From a bacterium (GTDB taxonomy: Bacteria > Auribacterota > UBA3054 > B51-G9), in the NCBI GenBank assembly GCA_029933535.1, contig JAOZNZ010000210.1, positions 1-6,237 on the forward strand: DNA of 6,237 nucleotides, given 5' to 3'. The stretch's first letter is position 1; every line of letters begins with the position of its first letter. Shown one piece after another: positions 1-6,123 of the stretch. Below the pieces are notes generated by a model. It made no database searches. It saw nothing but the letters and a program-made list of their open reading frames with translations, and was not told where the DNA came from. The position numbers were made by a program, and so were the translations under genes.

Positions 1-1124
1 AAAAGAGATTCCTTGAAATATTTTTCCGCTTCTTTCCTGTTTCCTAAATGCAGATAGAATAAGCCGGCAAGATAATAATCAGCAGAAGAAGCAGTCTCAC
101 TTTTCAATTTCGTGAGCAAATCTGCCACAATTTTATCTGATTTAAAAAAGGAAAAACTATAATGTTTAGGCATTTTTTCAAGACGCTGAATCGCTTTTGA
201 ATACAATCCCATTTCAATTTCCGCCATAAGTTTTTCTTCTTCTATTGCCAGCCTTGGAATTTTTGATGCTTCATTTAACTTTTTTAAAGATTCTCCCCAT
301 TGTTTTTGACCTGCAGCATAACCGGCTTCGTAAACAGTAAGTGCCTCATGAGAATTAAGTGAAAAAATGCGAAGTAATTTTTCACGCAACTTGAGCAACC
401 GTCTTTGTCTTGTCGGTCCTTTAGCTTTCTCTAGTTTCGGAGGAATTCGAACTCTGTAATATGCTGCAGCAGCACGTCCGGCTCCGACAAGGCTCGTAAA
501 AACACTAAAAAACAGGAAAGCATATAACAAGGTATAAACCCTCTTTTTTTCAGAAAATTCGTTGTCTGCCGTTCCTCGTAATATGAGTATATACACTAAA
601 GCGCAGTCAATTAATTTTGTACCTTTTAATATTGCTTCTACAACACTTGTTTTTTCTGTGTAAGCACGGGTTATTTCCATCAAAGTCAACAATACTCCAA
701 CTGAAAGTATTCCAATAAAAACATACATATCGCTTTGTGTAAATTTGCTTGCAAATTCTTTAAATGATTTTTTTCGTGCAAGTAACGGGAGCAACCATAA
801 AACTGTTGCAATTAATATTATACCAAGCGAAACAACACGGTAAAAATTAAATGCCTTTGCTCCCTCACCAAAAAAAGCGACACCATTTATCGCCGGATCA
901 AAAAGCCACAATATATATGCGTATGAGCCGGCAATAAAACAAACTCTGACATAACTTTTTTGAAACTCTCCGGGAAACGTGATACATATAATTGCCAGCG
1001 ACATGCCTAATATTAAGATGCGAATATATTCAACGATAAGCAAGTTTAGGCAAAACAATAACGAAACGGCAAGCAAACTTACCATCAACCACATGATTGT
1101 TTTTTCAAGAGGGGTACGTTTCAT
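1..1124 (-). CDS. Polytopic membrane protein with C-terminal TPR region, 3' end outside window
   Basis: Reading leftward from an ATG at 1124 there is an open frame of 374 codons that leaves the window without a stop, so the C-terminus is missing. I do not recognise a named family. The N-terminal 215 residues hold about seven hydrophobic segments (roughly residues 10-30, 33-50, 59-75, 96-116, 132-150, 169-183 and 196-215). A basic linker follows (residues 220-250, with many Arg and Lys). The remainder is soluble and helical, with TPR-like helix pairs near residues 262-288 and clearly at 348-374 (Y, AG, LHLG, EAEKYF pattern). A weak ribosome site (GGGAA, six bases before ATG) supports the start. 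The gene is third in the operon, 37 bases after the tyrosine kinase stop, so a role in polysaccharide assembly or export is plausible. That role comes from context only; TPR regions usually bind partner proteins. The coding call is firm, the function unknown. Confidence 0.85.
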   Translation of the reverse strand, partial: MKRTPLEKTIMWLMVSLLAVSLLFCLNLLIVEYIRILILGMSLAIICITFPGEFQKSYVRVCFIAGSYAYILWLFDPAINGVAFFGEGAKAFNFYRVVSLGIILIATVLWLLPLLARKKSFKEFASKFTQSDMYVFIGILSVGVLLTLMEITRAYTEKTSVVEAILKGTKLIDCALVYILILRGTADNEFSEKKRVYTLLYAFLFFSVFTSLVGAGRAAAAYYRVRIPPKLEKAKGPTRQRRLLKLREKLLRIFSLNSHEALTVYEAGYAAGQKQWGESLKKLNEASKIPRLAIEEEKLMAEIEMGLYSKAIQRLEKMPKHYSFSFFKSDKIVADLLTKLKSETASSADYYLAGLFYLHLGNRKEAEKYFKESL

Positions 1125-1161
1125 TTAGCATTCCCGTATCAAATTTAAAAATAGTTATTTT

Positions 1162-3111
1162 TTACAATTGTGATGTGTCCTTATTCTTTTTATTGCTATC
1201 TTTTTTTCTTTTCTTCTTATCTACCTTTTTCTCGCGGTAGCCATAGCCGTAAGCATAACGATAATAATTATAATAATAATAATCGTAATAACTTGCACGG
1301 TATATGTTAACATTGTTAAGTATTACTCCAAACACATGCCCGCCAACTTTCATTAATCCATTGATTCCACGCTTGACAATATCACGGTGTGCTCGGCCGC
1401 CGCAAACAGTAAATATAACTCCATCAGCCATTCGTGCAAGAATAGCCGCATCAGTAACAGCAATAACAGGCGGAGTGTCAATTATAATTCTGTCGTATCT
1501 TTCACTCATTTTATCAAGAAGTATCTTTAGACGCGGACTGTTAAGTATTTCTACAGGATTTGGAGGAATTGGTCCTGCAGGTATTACAAACAATGTTTCG
1601 ATTGGAGATTTATGAATAATTTCATCCAAAGTTGCATTGCCGGTTAAATAATTACTCAATCCTTTTTCATCACCTTCCAGAGTAATAACTTTATGTATTC
1701 TCGGGCGACGCATGTCAGCATCAATAATCAACGTTTTATCTCCTGCTCTCGCCATAACTTCAGCTATGTTAATTGCAGTTGTCGTTTTTCCTTCTGAAGG
1801 TCCGGTACTTGTTACCACTAATTGTCTTACAGGTCGGTCAGATGAAAAAAGTATATTAGTTCTTATCGCCCTGTAGTTTTCCGCAATAGTACCTTTAGGT
1901 TGATTCTCAACTATTCCTTCAATCGCTGCTAAATCCTGAGTTGAGGAAACCGTTGGAATTAAACCAAGAAATGGAACTTTCAAAAAGTTTTCCACATCAG
2001 TTGGAGATTTAATCGTATCATCGAGATATTCTATAAAAAATGCAATGCCTACGCCTAATATCATTCCAAATATCATCCCGAAAAGAACATTCACTGTTTT
2101 TCTTGGCTTGATGGGTCGGGTAGGAGGTTTAGCTTTATCGATAACATTGATGTTTCTCGGATCAAATTCATCTTTGGTAGATGTCCATTCTTCAGCCCGG
2201 CTTAACAATATTGTATAATAATTTTGCGCGGCAAGTATTTTCTTTTTGAAAGAATTATACTGCGCGCTTAGATTATCGAGTTCAATTATACGATCTTTTT
2301 TGCGTTTGATTTCTTCCTGCATTTCAGCTTTTGCCTGTTCAAGCTCAAACTTTTTTATATCACCAAGATTATCATTGCCTGCGATCTTTTTTTCTAAATC
2401 ATTCAACTGTGATTGTAATCTTTTTAAAGTGTCTTTGGATGCCGTAAGATCAATATTAAGTTCTACAATATTATTGTCTTGTCTGAATTTTTTGAAGTCT
2501 TCTTCGCGTTCACGAATTACTCTTTCATGCGCTGTAGCCTGAGAATCAAACCATTCACCGTAGTGCTTAACTATCGACATTTTACCGTCAACAGATTGTT
2601 GAATATACATTTTTGCTAATGTATTTGCATACAAAGCCGCTTTTTCAGGACTCCCATCCTCAACACACAAATGAACAAGCTGACTTCGCGGTACAGGTTT
2701 TACCCTTACTTTTCCAAGAAAAGCGTTTATTTTCTGCTCTTCTGTAGTCGCACCTTCAGGAGAAAACGGGGTTTTCATGCTCGTAAGTTCATTTAACATT
2801 GCTCTTATAAGGCTTCTACTACGAAAAAGTTTGATTTGTGTCTGGAAAAAATCGTAATCTCTTCCGCCACTGTAAAACGCATTATCAAGGCCCGGCAACA
2901 CTTTCATGCTACCGCGTTCAATACGCAGCATTGTCTTGGCTTCATATACTTCTGTTGCCATTACGGAATATATAAACGCAATAGCCGTTGTTGTAATTGT
3001 AATTCCAATTATTAACGGTGCGTACTTTAATAATATTCTCGCATACATTCTGAAGTCGCGTTCTTTAACATCTTTTTGATTGTTTTCAAGTATTCCGCTA
3101 TTATTTTCCAT
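1162..3111 (-). CDS. Polysaccharide co-polymerase / BY-type tyrosine autokinase (Wzc-like)
   Basis: The 649-residue protein fuses a Wzz chain-length domain to a cytoplasmic bacterial tyrosine kinase, slightly shorter than E. coli Wzc. Residues 31-50 form the first membrane helix. A periplasmic region with a long coiled coil (about 190-310) follows, then a Pro-rich stretch (329-337) and a second helix (341-361). The kinase part shows the ExxRxxR interface motif (E411, R414, R417), Walker A (GPSEGKTT, 437-444), Walker A' (IIDADMRRP, 462-470) and Walker B (IIIDTPP, 542-548). A C-terminal cluster has 13 tyrosines between 604 and 625, the usual autophosphorylation site. In this family ATP-driven autophosphorylation and dephosphorylation control polymer length and export at the inner membrane. 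A Lys-rich tail (628-645) follows the cluster. A GGAG motif four bases before the ATG supports the start. It lies 28 bases after the phosphatase gene, its probable antagonist. Which polymer it serves cannot be told. Confidence 0.96.
   Translation of the reverse strand: MENNSGILENNQKDVKERDFRMYARILLKYAPLIIGITITTTAIAFIYSVMATEVYEAKTMLRIERGSMKVLPGLDNAFYSGGRDYDFFQTQIKLFRSRSLIRAMLNELTSMKTPFSPEGATTEEQKINAFLGKVRVKPVPRSQLVHLCVEDGSPEKAALYANTLAKMYIQQSVDGKMSIVKHYGEWFDSQATAHERVIREREEDFKKFRQDNNIVELNIDLTASKDTLKRLQSQLNDLEKKIAGNDNLGDIKKFELEQAKAEMQEEIKRKKDRIIELDNLSAQYNSFKKKILAAQNYYTILLSRAEEWTSTKDEFDPRNINVIDKAKPPTRPIKPRKTVNVLFGMIFGMILGVGIAFFIEYLDDTIKSPTDVENFLKVPFLGLIPTVSSTQDLAAIEGIVENQPKGTIAENYRAIRTNILFSSDRPVRQLVVTSTGPSEGKTTTAINIAEVMARAGDKTLIIDADMRRPRIHKVITLEGDEKGLSNYLTGNATLDEIIHKSPIETLFVIPAGPIPPNPVEILNSPRLKILLDKMSERYDRIIIDTPPVIAVTDAAILARMADGVIFTVCGGRAHRDIVKRGINGLMKVGGHVFGVILNNVNIYRASYYDYYYYNYYRYAYGYGYREKKVDKKKRKKDSNKKNKDTSQL
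1237..1302 (-). other. Tyrosine-cluster coding segment with TAT/TAC codon run
   Basis: This stretch encodes residues 604-625 of the kinase, 13 of which are tyrosine. Four Tyr codons are consecutive (611-614), and the DNA around 1259-1290 is a near-perfect trinucleotide run read as TAT or TAC on the coding strand. In BY-kinases this cluster is the regulatory autophosphorylation target. The triplet run could gain or lose codons without breaking the frame; that is inference. Confidence 0.8.
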
Positions 3112-3139
3112 ACTTCTCCATTTATTAATAGTTGTTCGT

Positions 3140-3913
3140 TTATTTTATACCTGCTATAGATGAAGGCACATCGTTTATTATTTTGTTTATAATTTCTTTG
3201 CCGAAATTATTATTTACTATTTCACAGGCTTTTTTATAATTCTTATATCCTGAAAGTGAATGAGCATCTGAACTTAACGAATCTACTTCATCTCGTTTTA
3301 ATAATTCAAATGCTATTTTCTTGGCGGTTGGTCCATGCACACCGACAATGCTTTCTGCATCAACTTGAATCTTAACTTCACGAAAGCGCAATTCTTTAAT
3401 CAAATCGATATCCTGCTGAATGAGACTATTCCTTTCCGGATGTGCTAATATAATTTTAGTTCCTTCAATCATTAAAGAAAAAAAACCTTCTATTACTGAC
3501 GCTTTATTAATACCATTGGGCAGTTCCACCAACGTATAATTCCTGCTGCCCGAAATACCGAAATCTTCACCGTTAAGGATGCGTTTAATGTGAACATCAG
3601 TAAAACTGATCTCCCATCCGCCAATTATTTTTATACTAATTCCGGCATCACAAACAGCTTCTTTCAACAGTTTAAGAGCTGCCTCTCTTTTTTTCGGAGG
3701 TGTTGGAAATAAATCGCTGTAATGAGGTGTCGCAACTATATGCGTGATTCCGGTCTCTGATGCGTATCTGATCATCTCCAAAGATTTTTCTAATGTTTGA
3801 GCACCATCATCCACCCCGGGAAGGATATGCGAGTGCAAATCCACCCATCTCCCTGGAGGAATAAAATCGATCGATTTTTTATTAATTTTAAATAGTTTAG
3901 CCCACAAAGTCAT
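3140..3913 (-). CDS. PHP-domain protein tyrosine phosphatase (CpsB/YwqE-like)
   Basis: This is a metal-dependent phosphotyrosine phosphatase of the PHP family, which removes phosphates from the tyrosine cluster of BY-kinases. From the ATG the protein has 257 residues, normal for the family. The visible metal and catalytic motifs are DLHSHILPGVDDG (25-37), ATPHY (61-65), GWE (99-101), LAHPERN (156-162) and SSDAH (214-218), so all the main ligands look intact. There is no signal peptide, so it should be cytosolic. Start choice: the open frame begins with GTG at 3922, but that codon has no ribosome site. The ATG at 3913 has AAGTGA just upstream and is preferred, and the GTG start would add only three residues. 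It is the first gene of the leftward operon, with the kinase 28 bases downstream. Pairing a PHP phosphatase with a fused kinase differs from the E. coli arrangement, where a low-molecular-weight phosphatase (Wzb) does this job. Confidence 0.94.
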   Translation of the reverse strand: MTLWAKLFKINKKSIDFIPPGRWVDLHSHILPGVDDGAQTLEKSLEMIRYASETGITHIVATPHYSDLFPTPPKKREAALKLLKEAVCDAGISIKIIGGWEISFTDVHIKRILNGEDFGISGSRNYTLVELPNGINKASVIEGFFSLMIEGTKIILAHPERNSLIQQDIDLIKELRFREVKIQVDAESIVGVHGPTAKKIAFELLKRDEVDSLSSDAHSLSGYKNYKKACEIVNNNFGKEIINKIINDVPSSIAGIK

Positions 3914-3939
3914 AATAATCACTTGTTAAAAGTAAATAA

Positions 3940-3968
3940 ATTATAATGAAAACGGCAAAAAAACGCAA
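3940..3968 (-). promoter_or_regulatory. Candidate sigma-70 promoter for the phosphatase-kinase operon (proximal)
   Basis: Read leftward, TTGCGT (3963-3968) and a perfect TATAAT (3940-3945) are separated by exactly 17 bases. Transcription would start near 3933, leaving a leader of about 20 bases before the ATG at 3913. The -35 box is weak (three of six matches), and the region is AT-rich, so chance matches are possible. Confidence 0.5.
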
Positions 3969-4004
3969 ATGTATTCTCAACTTTTTCACGAAAAATAATG
4001 AAAT

Positions 4005-4033
4005 TTGCAATTATAAGCTAAAAATGGTATGAT
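4005..4033 (+). promoter_or_regulatory. Candidate promoter for the mannose-6-phosphate isomerase gene
   Basis: TTGCAA (4005-4010) and TATGAT (4028-4033) have a 17-base spacer. It is the best plus-strand match I found upstream of the isomerase gene; no good pair is visible between 4100 and 4205. A transcript from about 4040 would have a leader of roughly 180 bases running antisense through the whole tRNA gene. That makes it plausible but unproven as the isomerase promoter. Confidence 0.35.
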
Positions 4034-4038
4034 ATAAA
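4010..4038 (-). promoter_or_regulatory. Candidate second, distal promoter for the operon
   Basis: On the minus strand TTTATA (4033-4038, four of six matches) and TATAAT (4010-4015) are separated by 17 bases. The transcript would start near 4003 and have a leader of about 90 bases. It overlaps a plus-strand candidate promoter at 4005-4033. In such AT-rich DNA this is only a candidate. Confidence 0.35.
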
Positions 4039-4052
4039 TACGTATAGATTTG

Positions 4053-4080
4053 GGAAATACTATCAACAGGCGATAGTTCC
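4053..4080. repeat. Small imperfect inverted repeat downstream of the tRNA
   Basis: ACTATC (4059-4064) and GATAGT (4072-4077) can form six base pairs around a seven-base loop. GGA and TCC outside them add three pairs after an asymmetric bulge. It lies about 20 bases past the tRNA 3' end on the minus strand. It lacks a following T-run, so it is a poor intrinsic terminator; it might mark a processing site or have no function. Confidence 0.3.
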
Positions 4081-4099
4081 AACAAGAAATTCTTAGTAA

Positions 4100-4175
4100 T
4101 GGTGGAGAATACCGGGTTCGAACCGGTGACCTTCTGGCTGCCAGCCAGACGCTCTCCCAACTGAGCTAATTCCCC
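4100..4175 (-). tRNA. tRNA-Ala, anticodon GGC
   Basis: The minus strand folds into a complete 76-base cloverleaf. The acceptor arm is GGGGAAT with ATTCTCC and includes a G3-U70 wobble pair, the classic alanine identity element. The D stem is GCTC/GAGC. The anticodon stem is TCTGG/CCAGA with loop CTGGCAG, giving anticodon GGC, which reads GCC and GCU. The T arm is ACCGG/CCGGT around TTCGAAC. The discriminator base is A and the CCA end is encoded in the genome (4100-4102). Both identity elements agree on alanine. It stands alone, divergent from the isomerase gene, and no copy of its 3' end is seen elsewhere in the window, so there is no sign of an integrated element here. Confidence 0.97.
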
Positions 4176-4190
4176 ACTCAAGTCTTTAAA

Positions 4191-4219
4191 ATTTTATCAA
4201 AAAAAGGAGTGTAAGTCAA
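4191..4219 (-). promoter_or_regulatory. Promoter of the tRNA-Ala gene, overlapping the isomerase start
   Basis: On the minus strand TTGACT (4214-4219) and TAAAAT (4191-4196) are spaced by exactly 17 bases. The predicted start near 4184 lies about nine bases before the mature tRNA 5' end, an ordinary arrangement. Five of six bases match the consensus in each box. The -35 box includes the first base of the isomerase ATG, and the spacer contains its ribosome binding site. Confidence 0.65.
4204..4209 (+). promoter_or_regulatory. Ribosome binding site of the isomerase gene
   Basis: AAGGAG lies nine bases before the ATG at 4219. It fixes that start over the second in-frame Met at codon 7. It lies inside the spacer of the opposing tRNA promoter. 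Confidence 0.8.
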
Positions 4220-5241
4220 TGGTATCTTTTTATCCTATGACCTTTAAACCAATCTATAAACCAAAAATGTGGGGCGGAAGAAGATTTGCCACACTGTTTA
4301 ACAGAGAATTGCCGGCAAGTGATCCCATTGGAGAATCATGGGAAATCAGCGATAGAAAAGATGGTGTTTCTATTATCGATTCAGGTGAATTCGCCGGGAT
4401 GTCTCTGGAGAATTTCAGACAAAAATTCCCTAAAGATCTTTTCGGAGAACAAGTCGATGAATATAAAGATCGCTTCCCGTTACTTTTGAAATTTCTTAAC
4501 GCTGAAGAAAAATTGTCACTGCAAGTTCATCCAGACGATAAATATGCACTGCGCTATGAAAATGATCTCGGTAAAAATGAAGCTTGGTTCGTTGTAGATG
4601 CTATGCCGGATTCCGAGATTGTCCGCGGTTTCAAGGCTGGAATAACCCGTGACAAAGCAAAAAAATCAATAGAAAAAAATAAAATTGAATCCATTCTATA
4701 TTCTTTTAATGTTGATACCGGCGATGCAATTTCTATTCCTACAGGTACTGTTCATGGTATTGGAAGCGGTCTTGTTCTCGCTGAAATCCAACAAAACTCC
4801 GACGTGACTTACCGCTTACATGATTACAATAGAACTGACAAGAGCGGCAACAAAAGAGAACTGCATATAGAAAAAGCATTAGATGTACTTAGTTTTAGAG
4901 AGATCGGATTACCAAAAACAAAACCTGTGCAAGTTGAGCCGCTGCATTACAGATTATCCGTTAACGATCACTTTTCTTTCTACTATTACAATTTCCGGGA
5001 ACCTATTCACGAATATTCTATTAATCGCTTCAGAATATTGTGTAATGTTCAAGGTCATGGTACTATTATTTCTCCGGAAGGATTGTTTGAAGATGTTGAC
5101 TTTCATCCCGGAACTTCTATCCTTATTCCGGCTTCAGTTAAAGATTACAGCCTTGTTCCCGCGACTCACTGCGTTATGCTTGATATCATTCCGGGAAAAT
5201 ATATGATTAGAAAGAAAAAAAGAAAACTTCTTGATGAATAA
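4219..5241 (+). CDS. manA: Class I mannose-6-phosphate isomerase (short, Firmicutes-type form)
   Basis: The enzyme interconverts mannose-6-phosphate and fructose-6-phosphate in the cytosol, linking glycolysis to GDP-mannose and mannose-containing polysaccharides. The 340-residue protein matches the short class I form; the E. coli enzyme is about 390. It opens with the usual FKPIYKPKMWGG segment (9-20) and has GESWEIS (38-44). The zinc ligands are visible as Q102 and H104 (QVHPDD), E121 (KNEAW) and H179 (TVHGIG). The catalytic arginine is R199 in TYRLHDYNR. The C-terminal part is the small cupin-like domain (about 245-325), ending in a Lys/Arg-rich tail (331-336). No signal peptide is present. 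The start is supported by AAGGAG nine bases upstream. It is monocistronic, divergent from the tRNA and the polysaccharide operon, and closed by a strong terminator. Supply of mannose for the neighbouring polysaccharide system is an inference; general mannose use is the alternative. Confidence 0.95.
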   Translation: MVSFYPMTFKPIYKPKMWGGRRFATLFNRELPASDPIGESWEISDRKDGVSIIDSGEFAGMSLENFRQKFPKDLFGEQVDEYKDRFPLLLKFLNAEEKLSLQVHPDDKYALRYENDLGKNEAWFVVDAMPDSEIVRGFKAGITRDKAKKSIEKNKIESILYSFNVDTGDAISIPTGTVHGIGSGLVLAEIQQNSDVTYRLHDYNRTDKSGNKRELHIEKALDVLSFREIGLPKTKPVQVEPLHYRLSVNDHFSFYYYNFREPIHEYSINRFRILCNVQGHGTIISPEGLFEDVDFHPGTSILIPASVKDYSLVPATHCVMLDIIPGKYMIRKKKRKLLDE

Positions 5242-5242
5242 T

Positions 5243-5278
5243 AAAAAAGCCCCGAAGCAAAAACTTCGGGGCTTTTTT
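5243..5278. terminator. Bidirectional intrinsic terminator
   Basis: A perfect 9-bp GC-rich stem, GCCCCGAAG (5249-5257) with CTTCGGGGC (5264-5272), encloses a six-base loop CAAAAA. Six As precede and six Ts follow it, so it can end transcription in both directions. It starts one base after the isomerase stop codon and lies past the end of the convergent protease gene, serving both. Confidence 0.93.
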
Positions 5279-5283
5279 ATACT

Positions 5284-5307
5284 TAATTGATTTTCTAAAA
5301 TCAATTA
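5284..5307. repeat. AT-rich perfect inverted repeat at the protease gene end
   Basis: TAATTGATTTT (5284-5294) and AAAATCAATTA (5297-5307) are perfect inverted copies separated by two bases. The outer three bases at the right end are the protease stop codon. In a minus-strand transcript this weak hairpin would form just before the strong GC-rich terminator. It may protect the mRNA end or be a relict; there is no direct evidence of function. Confidence 0.6.
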
Positions 5308-6108
5308 CCATAAATAATAATTCCCCGACCATAAAACGTATATCGCAAGAAGTAAATTCGATACAGCATGCGCAGCGACAACCAATTGCAAATTTCTTTT
5401 ATAGTAGTAAAGCCAGAAAGTTAATCCACCCCATATAACAGCGACAAGCCACCAGGGATGACTCATTGTATATAGAGCTAAAGCAATTAAGAAACCGCGT
5501 TTGGAAAAATAACCAATAGGAACGCGCTGGTAATAATCTTCTTCAGCAAAGCGCGGAACAGCTGATCTTATCAGCAATTCCTCCCAAAAAGGAACTAATA
5601 TTGCCGCACCCATTATTCTAAATGCTATAAAAATTGTCCGCCAGTGTCCGGCTAAATCTTTAAATGGCATATAAGTGGCTTCCGGTACACCATCAACCAC
5701 TTTTGTGCCATACGTAAATGAAAGTGCGATATTTTCATTACCAAGTATAGGAATTTTAGCAAACATAACGTCAGGGAAAAAATGGTATGGCGCAATCCAT
5801 AATACTATACCTACAATACCTACAAGTACCGCTAACAACCAGTCTTCAACCGGTACCTCGCGTTTACTTTTAAGCTCAGGATATTTTCCTTTTTTCCAGT
5901 ACCACAGTAATAACGCGCCGGTTGCAACAACGGCTATCGGATATGCAATGTAGGGTCCTGTTATTGTTGCAACAACTCCAACAATAAGCATATGACACAT
6001 ATATGGAGCCCAATGCTGCTGCGAATAAGAAATAAGTTTCCCGGCCGGCATTATAGCGCGTTTCTTTGGCGTTTTATAATCTAATCCTTTGTTAATCCAC
6101 TTATACAT
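5305..6108 (-). CDS. CPBP (CAAX-like) intramembrane protease, probably exosortase-associated type
   Basis: This 267-residue polytopic membrane protein has the three signature motifs of the CPBP/Abi family of glutamate-type intramembrane proteases: EELLIR (EExxxR, E176, E177, R181), H217 in LYTMSHPWW, and HAVSN (H247, N251). Hydrophobic helices lie near 35-52, 54-71, 90-108, 160-173, 205-237 and 240-259. The order of an R-x-x-GA-x-x-VP segment before the glutamates, and HAVSNLLLAIYVL with a terminal Trp at the end, resembles the branch called CAAX prenyl protease-related protein, which occurs beside exosortase (PEP-CTERM-type) loci. I recall that family from memory and could not compare it. 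Substrate is unknown. No clear ribosome site precedes the ATG at 6108, and the next Met at codon 20 has none either, so the longest start is kept. It is convergent with the isomerase gene and its upstream region is a heptamer repeat array. Confidence 0.9.
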   Translation of the reverse strand: MYKWINKGLDYKTPKKRAIMPAGKLISYSQQHWAPYMCHMLIVGVVATITGPYIAYPIAVVATGALLLWYWKKGKYPELKSKREVPVEDWLLAVLVGIVGIVLWIAPYHFFPDVMFAKIPILGNENIALSFTYGTKVVDGVPEATYMPFKDLAGHWRTIFIAFRIMGAAILVPFWEELLIRSAVPRFAEEDYYQRVPIGYFSKRGFLIALALYTMSHPWWLVAVIWGGLTFWLYYYKRNLQLVVAAHAVSNLLLAIYVLWSGNYYLW

Positions 6109-6123
6109 AATTTTTTTGGTTTG

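Noticed and set aside
1304..1615. Plus-strand open frame opposite the kinase
   Set aside because: It is a shadow of the kinase P-loop region; no ribosome site or recognisable protein. The plus-strand frame at 2246-2542 is rejected for the same reason.
4038..4045. ATACGTAT palindrome as an operator
   Set aside because: Eight bases of AT-rich palindrome are expected by chance and no second copy was found nearby.
4053..4080. Intrinsic terminator of the tRNA gene
   Set aside because: The stem is short and bulged, and no T-run follows on the minus strand.
4100..4175. Integration site for a mobile element at the tRNA
   Set aside because: No duplicate of the tRNA 3' end, integrase or transposase is seen in the window.
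4883..5206. Out-of-frame plus-strand open frame inside the isomerase
   Set aside because: It overlaps conserved isomerase coding sequence in another frame and shows no family features; likewise 4286-4489.
5675..5953. Plus-strand open frame opposite the protease
   Set aside because: It is the antisense of membrane-protein coding sequence, with no start signal and no recognisable domain.
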